Shown one piece after another: positions 13,025-23,219 of a stretch of DNA of 64,000 nt. Source of the DNA: Arthrinium phaeospermum (taxonomy: Eukaryota > Ascomycota > Sordariomycetes > Amphisphaeriales > Apiosporaceae); the NCBI GenBank assembly GCA_006503535.1, contig QYRS01000008.1, forward strand, positions 1,922,001 through 1,986,000. The letters run 5' to 3'. Numbering within the stretch: position 1 is the first letter of the stretch; each line of letters opens with the position of its first letter. The notes beneath the pieces are model-generated. The model was given only the letters and a program-made list of their open reading frames with translations. It made no database searches and was not told where the DNA came from. Made by a program: the position numbers and the translations under genes.

Positions 13025-15316
13025 ATGGCCAACCCGACGCGCTTCGCCGCCAGCGCGGAGCCGCTCCAGATTTACCAGGACGATTTCTTTGAACAACCAA
13101 TGCACGACTCGATCAGCCGCGCTCCCATGCCCATGATGGACCACCACCACAGCCACCACCATCACCACCAGCAACAACAGCACCACTCGCAACCACGCAT
13201 GCCTTTGGGTAGCTCGAATGCCAACGTGCTTTTCCCTTCGCCCCCGAACGGCATGGGAAAGCAAAACTCACCGTTCAAGGCAACGGGGCGCATGCAGTCC
13301 CCTCTCACACCGCTCAAATCGCAAGGACCCAATAGGATGGACCCGGTCTCTTTATTACCGCCCAGCTCGAATGGACAGATGACCGACTCGATGATGAAGA
13401 AGCCGCCTACCATGTCGAGGTTCAAGACTGCATCATCTCACCAAAGGCCCATGATGGATTCCAGCTTCAACTACGGAAAGGAGAATGTGCACCCGGTCTT
13501 GTACCCGGCACCACCCGCCGCACCCTTTCATCTCAACCTCGAGAACTATTACCAGAAGGCCCCGGGCAAGCGCGCATTGCTCGAGGCAGCTCCGATCAAG
13601 GAGGCGAGACCGGCGAAAAAGGCACGCACGGACGAGCCATCCTTACCGCCTCATGATTCCTTCCCTCCCATCGCGGACGATGGCCAGAAACCCGGACACA
13701 GCTATGCCCAACTGATCGGCATGGCCATTTTACGGGCCCCGAACCGGCGCCTCACACTGTCCCAGATCTACAAGTGGATCTCGGACAGCTACTCATTCTA
13801 CAACGCCAACGATGCCGGCTGGCAGAACAGCATCCGGCATAACCTCAGCCTGAACAAGGCCTTCATCAAGCAGGAGAGGCCCAAGGACGATCCGGGAAAG
13901 GGGAACTACTGGTCGATTGAGCCTGGCATGGAGCATCTGTTCCTGAAGGAGAAGCCAACCCGAAAGTCTCAGACCAGCATCGAGAATGTGCCCGTCATGT
14001 CCATGTCGACCAACCTGGAGCCGGCCCGTTCGGAGCTGAACCCCCTGCATTCGTCAAATGAGCTCCCCACGTTACCGCCTCCGGTACTACCGGCTCAGCC
14101 TCAGATGCCATCGTACCAGATGTCTGAGTCGGTGAGCCGGCCCGTCACCGCCCCGGCCGAGGTTTCGTCGGATGCTACCATCCCCTTGTCCGACAGCCCC
14201 GAGGAGCCAGTCGATAAAACAGAGCAGGATGCTGGCGATGATAGCAACCTGTACTCACCACTGCCGGCTGCTATGCACTCTTCGCCACCGATTCCGCGAC
14301 AGCATCGCAGCAACACGCCGCCTCCCATGAGTCGAGGTCGAGCTTCGTCCGGCGCTCGCGGCCACCCGAGCCGCAAGCATGTCTCCACGGGTTCGATGGA
14401 TGATAGTGGCTACATCTCCTCGTTGGAGTCATCGGCTATGCGCCCGAACCAAGGATCACGCAACCTCACCTCGGAAGCAGATCGTCCCCGGATCAAGCGT
14501 GGGAGGGCCGAGGAGGAGATTGCACGTCTCCGTGCCTCATCCTATGACAGCCCGAGTAAGAGCCGTTCTTATGGCTTCGTCCCCCCGTCTTCATCCCCTC
14601 TTCGCCAGAACCATGAGTCGAACCAGATGCTGCCCCCCTTAACCCCCGCTGTCAAGATCAAGGCGCCAACCCGGCCTCCGCCTTCAGTATCCCCCAATAC
14701 CAATTTGCGCCTCCACCGGGACAAAGTTAGCAGCATGCTGAACTCGCCTCTACGACGTGTCAACAACCTGACGGACGGCTTGGGTAATGGAAGTCCTTCG
14801 TTCCACGTCGACGACTCGTTCTTTAACTTCGGCGACTTCGTCCATGATGGAACCAGTTTCGATATCTTCCAGGATGGCAACATCGATTCATTCTTCCCTG
14901 CGGCTATCGAGGCTGGCTCGCCCATCAAGCGCTCAGTTAAGAGACTGCGCATGGATCGGGCCCACTCTGCCAGCGCTCTGGGCGAGATTACCGGCAATGT
15001 GACTAAGAACATCACGCCTGCTCCCCCGAAGTACCAAAGCCAAGCTGCTCTGCCGTATGAAACGCCAAGCAAGGTGTTCGAGGGAATGTCCTCGCCAAGC
15101 AAGGTGTTCATCCAACAATCTCCCGTCAAAAGCACCAGCGAATGGAACTCGATGGATGATTTCTATTCCAGTCACTTCTTCGACGAAAACGATGAAAACT
15201 GCGCTGGGCTCGACATTCTTCAAGGATTCGAGAAGATCGGCAGCTCAAGCAACACCGCCGCGCCAAACAAGGCCTCAAAGCCCGCGCTTGGCAGGAGTTT
15301 CACCACCACCTTCTAA
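13025..15316 (+). CDS. Forkhead transcription factor, Hcm1/Sep1 type
   Basis: Intronless 763-residue protein. The forkhead winged-helix domain spans about residues 223-315 and shows the expected SYAQLIGMAI start, the recognition helix NSIRHNLSLNKAF, and the GKGNYWSI wing. No FHA domain precedes it, which separates it from Fkh1/Fkh2 and favours the Hcm1 (budding yeast) / Sep1 (fission yeast) class that drives S-phase to mitosis, spindle and septation genes. The N-terminal third has a His/Gln-rich run (about residues 39-54) and clustered proline-directed sites (SPLTPLK, NSPF), and the C terminus has two near-identical SKVF-containing segments at about residues 680-698; these look like CDK target regions. 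It acts in the nucleus. The start ATG sits in a good context (GCCATGG) after a long leader. The neighbour atg101 is convergent and unrelated in function. Confidence 0.92.
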   Translation: MANPTRFAASAEPLQIYQDDFFEQPMHDSISRAPMPMMDHHHSHHHHHQQQQHHSQPRMPLGSSNANVLFPSPPNGMGKQNSPFKATGRMQSPLTPLKSQGPNRMDPVSLLPPSSNGQMTDSMMKKPPTMSRFKTASSHQRPMMDSSFNYGKENVHPVLYPAPPAAPFHLNLENYYQKAPGKRALLEAAPIKEARPAKKARTDEPSLPPHDSFPPIADDGQKPGHSYAQLIGMAILRAPNRRLTLSQIYKWISDSYSFYNANDAGWQNSIRHNLSLNKAFIKQERPKDDPGKGNYWSIEPGMEHLFLKEKPTRKSQTSIENVPVMSMSTNLEPARSELNPLHSSNELPTLPPPVLPAQPQMPSYQMSESVSRPVTAPAEVSSDATIPLSDSPEEPVDKTEQDAGDDSNLYSPLPAAMHSSPPIPRQHRSNTPPPMSRGRASSGARGHPSRKHVSTGSMDDSGYISSLESSAMRPNQGSRNLTSEADRPRIKRGRAEEEIARLRASSYDSPSKSRSYGFVPPSSSPLRQNHESNQMLPPLTPAVKIKAPTRPPPSVSPNTNLRLHRDKVSSMLNSPLRRVNNLTDGLGNGSPSFHVDDSFFNFGDFVHDGTSFDIFQDGNIDSFFPAAIEAGSPIKRSVKRLRMDRAHSASALGEITGNVTKNITPAPPKYQSQAALPYETPSKVFEGMSSPSKVFIQQSPVKSTSEWNSMDDFYSSHFFDENDENCAGLDILQGFEKIGSSSNTAAPNKASKPALGRSFTTTF

Positions 15317-16547
15317 TCCTCTTCTCTCCGAGCCCCCGCGCTCTTGCTCCACCTCTGGACTTCTGACGATTTATGAATGAACGACTACCACACATCTTGT
15401 CTGCTGTCTTGGAGGTTGCCATGGTCACTCCCTTGTCGTTTTTACGAAAGACGCGGACTAATATAGACTGGCGACAACATCCTCGCCTCACGGCATTCTT
15501 GTCTATTGTTTACTACAAGTATAATGACGCTACGTGGCCTGGGTACATATCGACGCCTTGCATGTCGATCGAATTTGGCTTCCAATCTTTGTTTTTGGCC
15601 TTGTTTTTTTTTCTCTTTTTTTTGCGAGCGAGTTTGGATGGATTTTAGCCATCACCTTTGGGCCCTGCCTACATTAATCCTATTGGGTACCGGTAATCCT
15701 GCGAAGAGCATTGGGAGCAACGGCGTATGTGTGCGACTGTGTGGGATATCTACCGAGGCGGCCGGCAAAGGCGAGAAAGAGATGGATTACGAGTATGGGA
15801 ACATGTCGATTTGGTATTTTGGTTTGGAGTCTTGTAACAAAGGCATGTGAAGAGACGAGTATGTGTGTTCTGTTTTTGGTATGAATCATTGCGGCATGGC
15901 GAATCGATTTGGTGTTGTTGGCGGATATCTCCTTTTGAGGATATGCTTTTGGTCTTCAACACACTGATGTAGTTCAATACACATGAACTCTTTGAGATTT
16001 CTCATCTTACCTTACTTCCTTCCTCTTTGCTTCGTGATATAACGTACGTGAACCAGCATCAAGCTTACTTGCCTACCTCGGAGCGCTGCATGCGTGGCTC
16101 ACGAGAGGCAGGAAAGGGCCACGTTTCGTACTTTAGAGGTTCGTTATGAGCATACCGTCCACACGCAGGTGACCGATTGAAGGAAGAGATGGCTCATTTA
16201 AAGCTTGATGAGTTCCACAAGGGGTATCAATTCATTCAGCCCTGGCCCTTTCGCGTATGTAAAAAAAGCCAAAGTCGTTTACCCACGAAGACACGTACAA
16301 ATATATCTATCCAGAGTTTGCCCCCCAAGAGCATGCCCACCATTCCCCATTGCCAACGCCGCCGAGTGAGAAAAATTCGATATGCCCCGTTCCTGTTCCG
16401 CTACTAATTTGACATATATGTTGCTATTACGCCTGAAAGAAAGAAAGAAATAAAAAGAAGAGGCAGCCAAAGCAGTCAGTCAGACAGCACCACCACCACC
16501 ACCACAGCTACTGACTGCTCTGCCCTGGCCTGCCCTGGCCTGCTCCC
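15317..16547. other. Convergent 3' intergenic region (forkhead / atg101)
   Basis: About 1.2 kb between two converging genes. It contains T-rich 3' UTR-like sequence after the forkhead stop and a short CACCAC trinucleotide run near 16490-16505, just downstream of the atg101 stop. I see no gene. Confidence 0.6.
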
Positions 16548-17430
16548 CTAATAAATACCCATCCGGGTGGCCCAGCCGCTGCTGTCCTCCTTCTGGTTGA
16601 CGACGATCTGGTAGGGGAAGGGGTTCGCGTCCGTGGTGGTGATGGGCGGGATGTGGTCCTTGGACTGGTTGGCGATGTCGACGATTTTGAGGACGGTGCC
16701 GCGGAGGGTGGTTTCCATGGCGTTGCGGACTTTGGCTCTTTCTGGAGGGGAGTTAGTATATGTATATGCATACACCCCTCTTTTTCTCTCCCAAAGAAAA
16801 CGAGACGGGGAAAAACGCAACGCACCAGTCTCCGTCTTGGGCTCCGCGACCGTCACCTTGACGGTCCAGCGCTCCCAGCAGACCTCCTCGTCGCCCGAGG
16901 GCCGGATGTACCACGTCTTGCGCCGCTTCTTCTCGAGGAACTGGACCGAGATGGTGCCGCGTCCACCGCCATTACCGCTGTGGACGTTGTTGTTACTGTT
17001 GTTGTTCAGGACGACTTCGCGGTGCAGCTCGCCGGTGCGCTTGGCGATCATGGTGTCGAGCTCGGCGTCGTTGACGTAGGGGAGCGACAGGCCCAGGACC
17101 TCGCGCGTCTCGGGGGCGAGGCAGGGGAAGAAGCGGTGGAAGAAGATGGTGTGGAGGATGCCTGTTGCGCGCGGGTGGGCGCGCGGCCGAGGGGTTAGTT
17201 GGGTGATACTGGGGGGAGTATATAGGTATGCAGTGATATAGCGATACATGCCGTCCGGCACCGGTTCGCTCCGCCGGGCCGTCCGTCATCGGAAAGGGCA
17301 GGGGGACGGACGTTCGGCGGGCGCGGATACTCTGAGGGCGTGGCTACGTACCTCCGACTACATCGCGGACGGATGTGGGGTCGACAAAGGCGTCGAGGAT
17401 GAAGTCTTGGGGGTTCTGTTGGGCGTCCAT
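16548..17430 (-). CDS. atg101: Autophagy-related protein Atg101 (HORMA fold)
   Basis: Three exons on the minus strand: 17430-17352, 17161-16826 and 16741-16548, giving 202 residues with all phases matching. Introns of 190 and 84 bp begin GTACGT and GTGCGT; the second has an ACTAAC branch site 10-15 bases before its CAG acceptor. Atg101 is the small HORMA-domain partner of Atg13 in the Atg1 kinase complex, which starts autophagosome formation. Family signatures are visible: ILHTIFFHR just after the first exon, GTISVQF with KKRRKTWY, WERWTVKV, and a C-terminal PFPYQIVV strand. A short Asn/Gly-rich linker (about residues 75-90) is inserted before the central strands. Filamentous fungi keep Atg101, whereas budding yeast uses Atg29/Atg31. 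It is head-to-head with pex3 across about 950 bp. Confidence 0.93.
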
Positions 17431-18379
17431 GGTCTGACGGGGGAGGGAGGAGGGATGCGATACCGCGGTCTGCGTTCCGGTTACATATAGATTGATAGCC
17501 TGGGTCGAGGGGGAAGCTGGATTGATTGATGGGTTTCGTGATGCAGATGCAGGTAGGTGGGTATTGGATCTCTTCGAATCTGCGGATTGTAACTTTGTCT
17601 ATAATTGTTGGTCCAGGGACATGACTACTTTCTCGCGAATGCTTGCTCCTATCAAACTGTATCTCTCTCTTTCGTTCGCGAAGAAGATCCGATATGCGCA
17701 GCTTACGTTTTGGAGGGGTTACGGAGGATGGGTGTTGCGTCAATGTGGATCTGGGCTGCGGGAGCTTCTGATGGCTGCTGTTGCTGAGAGTACGGGCAGT
17801 GAAGTACAGTACAGCGACCCCTACACTGGTAAACCCTGCTGTGCTATTTTCTGCCCTACAGACAGGTGACAAAGATGACGATGATCAGTACATGCATGTA
17901 CTATGCGAATCCATCCTTATCAGTGATCAATCAGTCGATCAAGCCTCTTTGTGGCTGTCACGGGGGAACCTCCCTAGCATGGAATACCTTACCCCCGTCT
18001 ACCCCATGCCGAGGCACAAGGCGGCCCCCCAAGTACCGAGCCGGGGGTGTTGCGTTAGGGGGAAGCAAGTACCTGAACTTTTAGCTGCACGAGCTCCCAG
18101 GTTTATCACGGCCAAAGACCAAAGAAGGCTGGGCTCAACGAGCTAACACAAACGAACGTCGAGAAAGTCGATGATGGCTTACACGTGTAGAAGAGCTCCA
18201 ATCCCACTGCAGAGCTTCTGATAACTCCATCATATACACATTTCTCCAGTCTTTTTGTCGCTTACCGTTTTTTGTCTCTCTATTGATCCAAATCTCCCAT
18301 GACATCTTGATAGCTACTTTGGAACCCGAACCTGTGTGCATGTCCAGTCTTTGGTCTTGGGAGCAGTGACAGCAACACG
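17431..18379. promoter_or_regulatory. Shared divergent promoter region atg101 / pex3
   Basis: About 950 bp separates the two start codons, which face away from each other, so both promoters and leaders must lie here. No coding frame inside has support. I cannot name specific operators; T/C-rich stretches near 18240-18300 resemble the pex3 leader. Confidence 0.6.
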
Positions 18380-20240
18380 ATGCTCTCCGCGACGAGACGG
18401 TGGTTTCGCCGCAATAGAACGCCCGTCGCAATCGGCGTCGGCGTAGTTGGCGCGGGTTATCTAGCCACACAATATGTCCTCAACAAGATCAACGATGCGC
18501 GCGAGCGCATGAGTAGCGACCGTATCGCCAAGGAAAAGTACGTTGTCTCTGCCCTTGGGCAGCCATCCATCCATCCATCCATCCATCCCATGCATAGGAC
18601 TGCCCGTGAACTGACCGACTTGACCTTTCGCGTATAGCCTCCGCCGGCGATTCGAACAGAACCAAGAGGATTGCACCTTCACCGTCCTCGCCCTCCTGCC
18701 CACCGCCACGGCCAACATCCTGGAAGCCATGAACACCGAGAGGATCACACTGGAGATCCAGCAGATGAAGAGCGCGGCCAAGAGCACGCGCAGCGGCGAA
18801 GCCAATGCGACACCGCCGAGTATAGCCGACACCACCCTTACTGAGGGGGAAGAGGGCAAGAGCGTCGCGAGCGCGAGCCTGCAGAGCGAGAGTGGCGTGC
18901 ATGCCAGCCAAATGACGTTGCCTCCGTCTTCCCAAACGGGCGATGGAGGAGCTCAGGACGGCGGACAAACTACTACACCTGCGCCCGCGCCCAAGCCGCG
19001 GAGGACGAAGCGACAGCTGTGGGACGACCTGACGATAAGTTGTAAGTCAAGCTGGTATTGGGAGACAGCATACTTGGGCATCAACGTGGACTGCGGCTGA
19101 CCATTTGGGGGTGTTTATTTAGCCATTACCCGAGCCATTACCCTAGTATATACGCTCGCCCTCCTCACCATGCTCACCAGAGTGCAACTCAACCTCCTGG
19201 GCCGCCGGAGCTACCTCTCGAGCGTCATCTCGCTCGCCACGGGGACCGCCCAGTCTACGATAAGTCTAGAGAACAACGACGGCGACGACCCCGAACACCA
19301 GGTCTACGGGTGCGACTTCGACATCAACCGGAAATACCTGACCTTTAGCTGGTGGCTGCTGAACAAGGGCTGGGAGGAGCTGGGCCAGCGGGTCGAGGAG
19401 GCCGTGCGCGACGTCTTTGGCCATCTCAGCCCGCGGGACCTGCTGAGCTACGACACCTTCACGCAGCTGACCTTGGAAGTGCGCAAGAAGATCGAGGGGG
19501 GCAACGACCTGAAGAAGGGCGAGCGCCGGGGGTCCAAGTGGCTGTCCATCGTCCTGCCCCCGCGCGAGATGGAGGACCACGTCCTCCGGGAGTCGGGCGT
19601 GCTCGGCGAGAGCGCGACGGCGGAGACACAGGGCGACGGCTCCTCTTCGGGCTCGTCGTCGGCGTCGCTGCGGCGGCTGCTGGACGAGACGTCGGACCTG
19701 GTCGAGTCGCCAGCCTTCTCGCACGTGCTGACGCTGGTGCTGGACGCGGGCTTTTCGGTGTTGAACATGCAGAAGCTGCTGCCGGGGGCGTTTGAGCTGC
19801 CCGCCATCCCCGAGGTCGCGGACCTGTCGGAGCAGTCGGCGAAAGTGGTGCTGCTGCCCAAGATCCTGTCGGTGCTGACGCGCCAGGCCCACGCCATCGG
19901 GCACGGCATGATGCCCAACGAGTACCTGCAGGCCATGGAGCAGGTGCCCGATCTCGAGGCCTTCGCGGCGGTCGTCTACTCGAGCAACTGGGAGAACGAG
20001 ATCCAAAACGAGAATGAGGGGGCGGACGAGGGGCTGCCGGCGGTGAGTCGGTCGCAGTCGCAGTCGTCTACGCTTGTGCCGTCGTCTGTTCAGGAGGGTA
20101 GCCAGATGACGACGGGGGTGACGACGGCGGGTGGTGGTGAGGAGAGCATGGTGCTGGTCGAGCCCGAGCCCGAGCCCTCGCAGATTTCGTTTGAGAGTGT
20201 GTGGGAGAAGGCTTCGCAGCAGCAGGAGGGGAAGAAATGA
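18380..20240 (+). CDS. pex3: Peroxin-3 (peroxisomal membrane biogenesis)
   Basis: Three exons: 18380-18537, 18638-19041 and 19123-20240, giving 559 residues with consistent phases. Introns are 100 and 81 bp with GTACGT and GTAAGT donors. Pex3 is the integral peroxisomal membrane anchor for Pex19, which inserts other membrane proteins, and it also recruits factors for peroxisome inheritance and pexophagy. Visible features are an Arg-rich N terminus followed by a membrane segment at about residues 17-35, a second hydrophobic stretch starting with the ITLVYTLALL motif after the second intron, and the family motif LNLLGRRSYLSSV. A Ser/Thr/Pro-rich insert of about 60 residues lies between the N-terminal segment and RTKRQLWDDL. 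The C terminus is acidic and low complexity. Intron 1 contains a CATC tetranucleotide run. Confidence 0.95.
18569..18592 (+). repeat. (CATC)n microsatellite inside pex3 intron 1
   Basis: About six tandem CATC units within the 100-bp first intron of pex3. Length variation here would not affect the protein unless it disturbed splicing. Confidence 0.75.
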
Positions 20241-21031
20241 GAAGTGCGGTCGGCCTATCTCTGTTTAATACTTGGAAAAACCCCTGATTGTATTTTGACT
20301 ACTACATGTGTTCGTTTATTAACGGGGTAACTGGCTATGGGAAGAGGCAGCATTGTATAGAGTATGAATGATCAATGGCACAGAAGACAAGAAAGACGGG
20401 CGTGGGGAGGAGTTTGATGATTGATTTGACGGGTGGATGGATGTTCATTATGATATTAATCTTTTGTTGGTGTGAGAGAGAGCCTTCCTTGTACAGCAGT
20501 CGAATGTGGCAGGCAACGAGGGGAGGCATTCGCAATGTATCAATACCATACAGAGAGGGGGAAGCGTCGCGACTCGGCGCATAGGTATAGAGAGACCACT
20601 ATATATGTATCTTCCCTTTCTAGACCTCGGTGCACACAGTCCTACTGAGTGAGACTCACGTAACCCGCCCCAATGCACTTCGATTGCCCCTTGAGCTCAT
20701 TCCCAGAGCCCTGGACTGGAGGGAAGCCTCACCCCTGCCGGGCACGCCCGATCATTGCCGTACTACTCTTCGGGGCCTTGTGCCGCGGCCGATTTCGCCT
20801 TACCGCCGCTGGCCACATTTCTCATCATCGGCTTCCTCTCTATGAGCCGTACGGGGGCCCTGGCGCCGTAGCTATACATTGTTTTGCAGCACAAGCAAGT
20901 AGGGCCATTTAGAGGCGGCAGCGCTTGTATGCCTCTCTGCCCCTTTAATTATACTTGAAGCATGCCCCCCTTCTCGCTCGTCATGCCTACCCGGATTCCG
21001 GGTCGATTTGTTTCCTTGCTTGCCAATTCCA
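20241..21031. other. Convergent 3' intergenic region (pex3 / bet5)
   Basis: About 790 bp between converging genes. I see AT-rich 3' UTR-like sequence after pex3 and nothing that supports a gene. Confidence 0.6.
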
Positions 21032-21816
21032 TCACATCAACCCCCTGACGAATTTATCCAGACCCATTTCGAACATCTCGTTTTTCACGCCGTCGCCGTT
21101 CTTATGCTCGACTGGTGATAAGGGGTTCTTGACGACTGCGGATTACGTTAGCGTCTCGTGACCTCACTCTTCTCACCAGATTCCTCAGGCGGAAACAGTA
21201 ATGCTAACTCACCATACTCGACCCACAGGTTGATGTAGATCTGGTGCAGGACATTGCGCATGCTGAGGGCGCCCGGCTCGGTCAGCATGGCGAAGCGCAG
21301 GCTCGAGGGCGTCTCGTAGTAGTGCAGCTTGTACTGGGCGGTGCGGTAGCTGATGAAGGCGTCGTCGTCGCCGCCGAGCTTGCGGACCATGTTGCGCAGG
21401 CTGAAGACGGTGCCGAAGATGAGCTTGGCGTCGTCCTTGGCGCGGGTCGCGGCGCTGCGGCTGTCGCGGTAGCCGCTGCCGCCGTTGTTGGCGGACGAGG
21501 AGGAGGACGGGGCCGGGCCCGTGGTCAGGCTGAGGTTCGCGGGGGCGGATTGGCGGTGTGGGTGCGCGGCGGCGGCGGCGGAGGGGGACAGCTCGTGGCT
21601 GTTGCTGGTGGTGTGTTGGGGGGTTAGGCTCGAGAGGGGCCGCGGCGGTGGCGGCGCGATCCAGAGTTTGGAGTAGATGCACTCGGCTGTTGGTGAGGGC
21701 CGTTAGCTCACGATGCTCCCGGAGGGAGGGGGAGGGGGGCACATGGAGGTGCGCGGGTGGTGGTGGTACTGACTGTGTCGGTCGAAGATGTAGAAGGAAA
21801 AGACTTGGACCGGCAT
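21032..21816 (-). CDS. bet5: TRAPP complex subunit Bet5 (TRAPPC1), longin fold
   Basis: Three exons on the minus strand: 21816-21774, 21686-21213 and 21135-21032, giving 206 residues. Bet5 is a core TRAPP subunit; TRAPP is the guanine-nucleotide exchange complex for the Rab Ypt1 and tethers ER-Golgi vesicles. The longin start (FSFYIFDRH, then ECIYSKLW) is split by the first intron at the expected place. The conserved YKLHYYETP motif, the MRNVLHQIY helix and the terminal VVKNP and FVRGL segments follow. The human and yeast proteins are about 145-160 residues. The extra length here is a Ser/Pro/Thr/Ala/Asn-rich insert of about 75 residues between the first strand pair and the FGTVFSLRNMV helix. 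Intron 2 is 77 bp with a GTGAGT donor. It is divergent from the CaMKK-type kinase. Confidence 0.92.
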
Positions 21817-23219
21817 GGTGTTCAAGAATATGGCGCGTTTGCGCGAGTCTCGCCGTCGAGGCTGGCTAAAGAAGAAGAAGGATGTCCCAAGTCGTCTGGC
21901 GTTGTTCGCATTCACATTGCTCGCGGTCAATCAAACGGCGTCGCACTCCATACACGGATTATCGTGGTTCGTCGTTTCGTTGTCGGTTTGGATATTCGTC
22001 AAACGTTGGATCGTCGTTGCTTTCGTTAGGCAGTTTGAAGATTCGGCTTCTATTCCGGTCTGCTCGTTGCTGTGTAGTTGTGTAGATAATGAAATATGAT
22101 GTATGTTGATTATGCACGTACAGCCTTGCCTACAGGTCGAATGCTACTTGGCCATGCGATAGGCTTACATAGTGCAAGGTTGTCATCAATTGACTCCCGT
22201 CAAGCTGGCGCAGGGTCCTGGTGCGAGCTGACCGGAATCTGGTCTGGGCCCCCGTTCTGCCCGGCACCCCCCAAATTTGGATGTGCACCTGGCCAGAGAG
22301 CCGCTTAGCCGGGATCGGCCCCTTCTACAAGGCACATGTACCACTGGAGCGCGGGCCCGCGGGGTGCCTTGCTCAGCTCGTGCTTCTTTCCTTTCCGTGC
22401 CACATCACCTCTGTAGATGTGCAGCATGGTATCTAACAACTGCCGCGTGGAAGACGTGATTCCGTACCTAATACCGCCTATCAATATAACATAGTTTGGT
22501 CAGGCAAGGGATCATCCATTGTCATTCGTCGGCGCAGCCTCGTCCTCGTGTACATCGTGGTAATCTTCAATAGCATCATCCTCGTCTGCCCACGACCAGG
22601 ATGGAGATGCCAGACTAACAACTAGCAGATGGATGCACACAAGCAGGGGTCAAGCTCGCCGTACGCATCGTGATTCGCTACCACGGGGGATTAGCTTGAG
22701 CGTTGGGCTGAACATGTCTAACATGACACCCCTCCAGCCTGGTACGGGTGGTGACTCTAAGGGTACAATGTAGTACCATGCAGATAGATAGTCGGTTCCA
22801 TGGTGGATGCCTTTTTTCCCTTCTCGCATTTGCATCCTGGGCTGCTGCTTGGGTGACAAGTGACTGGAGAGAGAGCCTGGGCAGAAAAATATTGTTGCAT
22901 TTTCGTAGATAATACGTTTCGACTGGCTCCCGGCCTTGCTCCATTGATCTGCCTCTCCGCCTACAAGGCATACATTTCTACTTCTGCTACCTACCTCACG
23001 TACATACTTCTTTTTCTTCTTCTTGTGTCTGCCTCTTCGCCTCACACGACTTTGCACTTTTTATATGTATATTACCTAGAGGAGGGAAAGTATACATCCA
23101 TACTTGGTCCCAACTACTCCCGTGCAACAAACTTCGAGTCGTCCCATCATCCCCCCGAAGTCGAAGTCTGCTGCTGACTCGCCCTTTTTGCGTGCGAGCG
23201 AGCAAATAGCTCCGCAACC
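21817..23219. promoter_or_regulatory. Divergent promoter region bet5 / CaMKK-type kinase
   Basis: About 1.4 kb between two start codons facing away from each other. It must carry both promoters. No coding frame inside has support. A pyrimidine-rich stretch at about 22970-23050 precedes the kinase start by roughly 200 bp and is a plausible start-site region. Confidence 0.55.

Noticed and set aside
19266..20006. 246-codon minus-strand frame opposite pex3
   Set aside because: Shadow frame in GC-rich coding DNA; the plus strand is a clear Pex3 and the antisense peptide is Arg/Gln/Leu-rich without any domain.
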